Below are positions 23,801 to 29,800 of a stretch of 64,000 nucleotides of DNA, piece after piece. The stretch comes from Diogma glabrata (taxonomy: Eukaryota > Arthropoda > Insecta > Diptera > Cylindrotomidae). Location of the stretch: NCBI GenBank assembly GCA_963693315.1, contig OY856188.1, positions 158,968,644 through 159,032,643 of the forward strand, written 5' to 3'. Numbering within the stretch: position 1 is the stretch's first letter; the number at the start of each line of letters is the position of its first letter. A model generated the notes under the pieces. It worked only from the letters and a program-made list of their open reading frames with translations, was not told the DNA's origin and searched no databases. Both the position numbers and the translations under genes were made by a program.

Positions 23801-26800
23801 AGTTAAAGTTGGTGCAAGTTCTTTGGAAATGGTTTTCAAAATAATGGGTGGAATATTGTCCATTCCTGATGCTTTGTTGCGGTTTAACCCCTTTAAAAGT
23901 TTAGCGACTATTTTGGGTTTGAAGTGAAGTTCATTCATATTAACTCCTGAAGACTGGATTTGGGGTATTTCTTTAGGAGTTTCCAAAACAGTGGAGTTCA
24001 GAGCAAAGCGTTCAGCGAACAAGTTAGCTTTTCTTGCGGGATCATTGACGATTAAATCACCATCAATAATAGGGGGAATAGAAAATTTTGTACCAGAATT
24101 TAAAGAATTAATGGCACTGTAGAAACTCTTGTCGGAAACAGGCATAGACGTAAGTTTTGAGGCTTTCGCTCTGTCAATTTCAGACTTTTCGTTTGAGATA
24201 ATCTGGTTAGATATTTTGTTGGCCTTTAGATAATGGGATCGATTAGTGGGAGTTTTGTTATGAATCCAAATATTAAATGATCTACGTTTGTTTCTAAGTG
24301 CCGTTTTGGCAGCTTTCGAATACAAGTATTTTTGTTTGGGTTTTACTATGGAGAAAGGGACAAATTTATTGATAGCAAATTGGATGGTTTCTGTAAAGTT
24401 TTGAGCAGAAACATTTACATTGTCAGTGTAAAAACAATGACGGTCGAAAGGGAAACCATGGAAAAAATTTTGAAGACCACTCTTATCCATTTTTGAGTAG
24501 TGAAATATTTTACGGGGTTTGGGAGCTGTAGTTTTAAGTAAATCAGTTTTGATAACTGATGAGATTAAATAATGATCAGAATTTCCAATACTACCTTTCG
24601 CAACATCGACACTCGTAATATCTGGCATTGTGGTAAGATAGAGATCTAGTAGAAAACTATTACCACCGCCATTACGGGGAGTGAAAGTTGGGCTTTTAAC
24701 AATTTGGAATAGGCCCTGAGACGCGGCAAAAATTTCTGCCAGTTTTCCACTATTGTCAACATCGTCGGTCGATTTGGAGAATTCCAACCATGATTTGTTG
24801 TGGACGTTGAAGTCACCGGTAACGATAACTTCACAATTAGGGGACTTTGCTCTAATCTCGTCCATAATTTTTGTCGGTATATTAAAAAAGTTTGGGTTAC
24901 GTTTGTTGGGGGACCGGTATAAAGCTATTGTAAAAAAAGTCATTTCTGGAAGACAAATCTTTAAAACCATTGTATTGAAGCCGTCACCGTGTAGTTCAAA
25001 ATTTGGAAAGCGCGTGTACGCAACACTCTCATGAATGAATGCGCATACGCCCTGATGGAGTTTGAAAGCTGATTCGAGCCTATATTTGGAATTAAGCGAT
25101 TCTATAAAAAGAAAATTTTCAGAAACTTGTGTTTCTGTAAGGAATAGAATGTTCGGTTTGTCGTGCTCAAGATGATGTTGCACGTGGTCATGGTTAGCGT
25201 TCAATCCGCAGATGTTTTGAACATGTATTTTAAAATTTTTTATTGATTCATATATGTTTTGTCCCTGCAAATTCCGTGGACATGCCGCTTTATGGGCGGG
25301 TGGATTGCGCAAATTTGCTTTACCACTTGCAGACTTATTTTTTTTCGGTTGTACTGCCATATATATATATATATCAAAATGTTTATTTTATTTTTTTGTG
25401 TTTTATTTTAAAATGCATAACTAAGCAAAAAATCCTATCATACTACAAAATATGACATATGCCAATATTTCATGATAAGAAGAAGAAATAATAACAAAAT
25501 AATAAGTGAAAAACAAATTGTGAGAAATTTGCAGAAAACAACACAAAACTAAATGCCAATAATCCAGCTGATGCAGCGCACCCCAGACGCACCGCCCACC
25601 ACCTTAATCGAGGCACAAACCCCACACATAACTACGTGTTGGTTCGATTCCTCGGAAGAGCTAATGAGCGGTACCGCTACGGAACGCTGCCCAGCTAAGA
25701 CTGGAAGTGCTGCCGTTGACTAATTAAAGTTCGTCCGCCAGCACCCTAAGATATCATCTTGGCTAATGACATCTCCTGCCATTGCCAGTGGTATGTGATA
25801 TCTCACGCTAACTCATATGTCAATGGCAGGGACTGGAGTACGCAGGGTAGTCAGACCCGTAGATCAACATTGATCATAATCGACCAAAATCGATCCCTCC
25901 TGCGGCTATCTTTTGTTAGTCTTTTTGTAGTCTGATCACTTGTAATTGTTACAGTGGCAGTAACTAACACAATTGCTGTAATTGTAACAGTGACAACAAC
26001 AAACCCATCGACAAAATTGGATCAATATAAAAAGTTGGCCAAATGCTGATATAACTCGCCCGCCGAGGATTCCGCTTTTATATATAAAAAATAGCTTTTG
26101 TTAATATCCCGATCAGAAATTTGTCAGGGCTTAAACAGAGCCCTGATCAGGTTTGCCCTAGTTCAGATCAGCACTGAAAGGGCAACCTGACTGGGGCTGG
26201 TCATGAGTGTAACGTTTTTGTCCTATCAGACCCTGATTAGGATAGCTGGCTCAAGCATCTGATAAAGTTAAAACTATCCAGCATCCACTCCGGATCAAAA
26301 AAAAATATAAAAGAAAAAAAACTATGATAATATTTTTAATATTAAAGTAAATTCAAAAAAATTTAAATACAACATAAATAAAATATAATGAAAATATCAA
26401 ATGGAAAAGATTTGAAACATATACCACCCTTATCACTTTTATTATAGTCTTTCTGCCAAGAAGCGTTAACTAGACTTTATAGGTGAAATTTGTATGTGAC
26501 TATGCATTACTTAAACGAATACTATTGTAATGAATTTTCACCGAATGAAATTTTATCAAATGAAATAGGGCTTGAATCAGGATAAATAAGGTAGGCCCTA
26601 GTAAGGTATTTCGTATCAGGTCATGATCAGATTGCCCAACTAGGCCGGATATATTCAAATAAGGTTAACTCTAAAAGGGTATTTATAATTAGGCACCACC
26701 GAACAGGGCCAGTTCAGATTGCTATAATAGGGCTTACCCTTCCTGAACTGCTCAGGTCCTCATCATGCGCTGACTGTATTCAGGTTTTTCCTAACTAATT

Positions 26801-29800
26801 TCTGCTAGGGATAGTTTCACATTGGATTCTAGATGTTATTTGAATGTATATTTACTTTATACGAAAGACTATATTACTGTACAGTAAACTGGTTAATAAT
26901 TTTTTTAATTCACTAGATTTGAATATTGAAAATTTTGAATTATATAATAGAGTTTTTTTTTTTAACTGCTCAAAAAAAAAAATCTCTAATATATATTTCA
27001 AAATTTTCAATATTCAAATCTAGTGAATTAAAAAAAATTATTAAACAGTTTAATGTACAGTAACGTAGTCTTTCGTATAAAGTAAATATAGATTCAAATA
27101 ACATCTAGAATTTAATCAGCGTAAGTCACAACAACTAGTTGGAAATTGTCTACCAAACTATTCAATACTACTAAAAACTACTATATTAATATACTACTAA
27201 TATAGTATTAATATACTACTAATATAGTATTAATATACTACTAATATAGTATATACTATATATGCTACCATATATAGTATATACTATATAGCATAAAACT
27301 ACTATATTAATATACTACTAATATAGTATAGTGTATACTAGTATACTATAGTATATACTATACTATATACTATATACTATACTATATTATATATTGAGTT
27401 TTTGCACGCTAAATATTGGTTGTGGACAGTGGTGATCGTTTGTGTGAAACAGTAAAGGTTTTGAAGACTTAATAAAACCTGGTATTTTTGCTTACTAATC
27501 AGTGATCGAATCCAGAATGTGATTTGGAATTACTTTTATTGAATTGAGAGTTAGACCAATTTGAGGAAAGTAGAAAAACATAACACGATTAAACCTTAAT
27601 TTTTTTTAAATAGAAATACTCTTATGCCAATTTTCAAGCTTTACCTGGTGATGTCAAACGACCTTCAGTTCCTGTAATTGTTTGATTTCTAGCCAAACTA
27701 TCGCTGTCTGCCTTGGTATTTTTTGACTTGCAAACGTAGCCACCTAAGTTAGAACACAATTGTGCCGACCAATAAAGACCAGAAGGAAGCATCGGTGTTG
27801 GTGATGTTTTCCATTGCAATGCTAAACAGTAATTTTCTGTAGAAATTTGTTCAATTTTATCCTGTCCAGGCAGCCAACCATCAAAAGACATCTGGCTGGC
27901 ATCTGACCATTCATATTCTTGATTCTGTCGTAGTTCAGCTCCTAACCAATAAATACCATTGGGTGTATAATCTATATGATTTCTTAGATTGGTCGTAATA
28001 AATCTAAAATGAAATTAAAATATAATTTAATTAACACTGCCTACGTCAAGGCACTTAACAAATTTCTAACATCATGCTGTCATGTAGTTTTACCTTACGC
28101 AAAGTATCTTAAGTTAAATGAATAACAAAATGTCAATGTTACTTAATTTGTTTCAGGTGCTAACTTATATTTCAAAGTATAAGTGTCTGTCTAAGTATTG
28201 GATTGGTTTATTACACTTTCAACAAAACGTATTTATTCTTTTGCCTAAAGCAACAAGACAACATTATAAGTATTTTATATTAATTGTAAATTTACCTTTG
28301 TTCTTCAGAAGAAATTATAGAAGTCAATTTTGATCCAATATTATGACAGACTTGCTGCGCGGTCCACCACGTGACCTTTGGATAGGCTACATATAAATAA
28401 CATGATCCGTTATATGGCTTAAGACGATCATCAGAACATTCTTTATCGGCTGAAATTAAGTTATTGCAATGCATTGTGTTTTATTTTTTATAAGTCATAT
28501 TTTGTACCATTTTCCATAGAAACTTTCGCTTTGAACCCGTTAAAACGATGTGAATAATCAGACACAAACTTTAATCCTAACATATTACTTTCCGTAACAA
28601 GTCTAAGAAGTTTAAGTTTTGAGCTCCAATCGCCGCAAATTTTTCTGGGATTATTATGCTTATTTTTAATCTTTTTTATGTGCGAATACACCATAGGATT
28701 CGTAGATGATGATAGTATAATAATTCGTTCAGGAGAACTTGAATTTAACACGACTTCATCCATTTTAGGATCTGAATATAGTTTTTGCGATTGGAATGAT
28801 GCATTTATTGACTCAAAGAATCTGTTTTGTTCTGTGGATGTTTGACGAAATTCTTTTTTATCATATAAGCTTATAAACGGTTTTTCAAATATTTCTAAAA
28901 AATCATAGCTGCATCTAAAAACGTAATAGATTATTTTAATTAACAAAGCATATAAACATGTTTTTCTACGTCCAAACTAGATATCGTCAGGATGATATAA
29001 ATTTTATGAAATTAATTTAGTAAAATGATCATTACTGTGTTTTGATTGTCTAAAATCTAATGGATGAATAGTTTAAACTTTGAATTTATTACACACTCGT
29101 TCAAACTCGCACATGAAAAAATGAGCAATGACTAACAATATGTTCAATACTGTACTGTTGCTTAGATTAAAACATACACAGACTCAGATCACAACGTATG
29201 TAATAAAATTCACAAAATACTAAAGAACTTTTTTTTTTCTAAAATACGTGTGAATGGAATGATTTCCAATCGTGTCGCAAAGCAACAGTGGCTTCAATTC
29301 ATAAAAAGTTATAAACAACTTTGCACAAACAAAGTTATCTTAACATTTAATTGGCAAGAACTGCATAATGCTGATAAAATATTTATTTTAAAGCAGTTTT
29401 TATAAAAACACACTACGCTTCTGTTTTTAAATCAGTTTCTGTTTGAAAACAAAATCTAAGGTAATTTGTTTTTTCAGAACTATACGTTAAATAATAGCTA
29501 TTTATGTATTAAGGGCATAAAGTATGTCTTTTCCGCTTGAGAGTGAAATTGTTGCTCGAGGCGTTAGCCGAAAGAAACAATCACTCGAAAGCATAAAAGA
29601 TACTTTATGCCAGAATTATATACAAGATTTTTTGTACGAGTAAGATTCTGTACTATTTGCATAAATAAAAATGCATATATTTACACAAAATAGTAAAATA
29701 TTTATTTTGAAAATTATTTTATCCAAGTAGTTTTTCGAAATAATAACTTTAGGTATTGTTATTTCAATTTTAGGCATTACTATTTCAATTTTGCCATTGT

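Larger units (their letters stand above)
21414..27644 (-). other. 6.2-kb intron filled with transposable elements
   Basis: Separates exons 4 and 5. It contains, from low to high coordinate, hairpin-rich AT DNA (21700-22050), the intact non-LTR element (22260 to about 26000), a TA-flanked element (26107-26811), a foldback repeat (about 26825-27115) and a TACTA-rich array (27174-27390). Confidence 0.8.

Noticed and set aside
25545..25680. Possible tRNA-like B box (GGTTCGATTCC) in the 5' UTR of the non-LTR element
   Set aside because: No A box at the right spacing on either strand, and the region is explained as retrotransposon 5' UTR.
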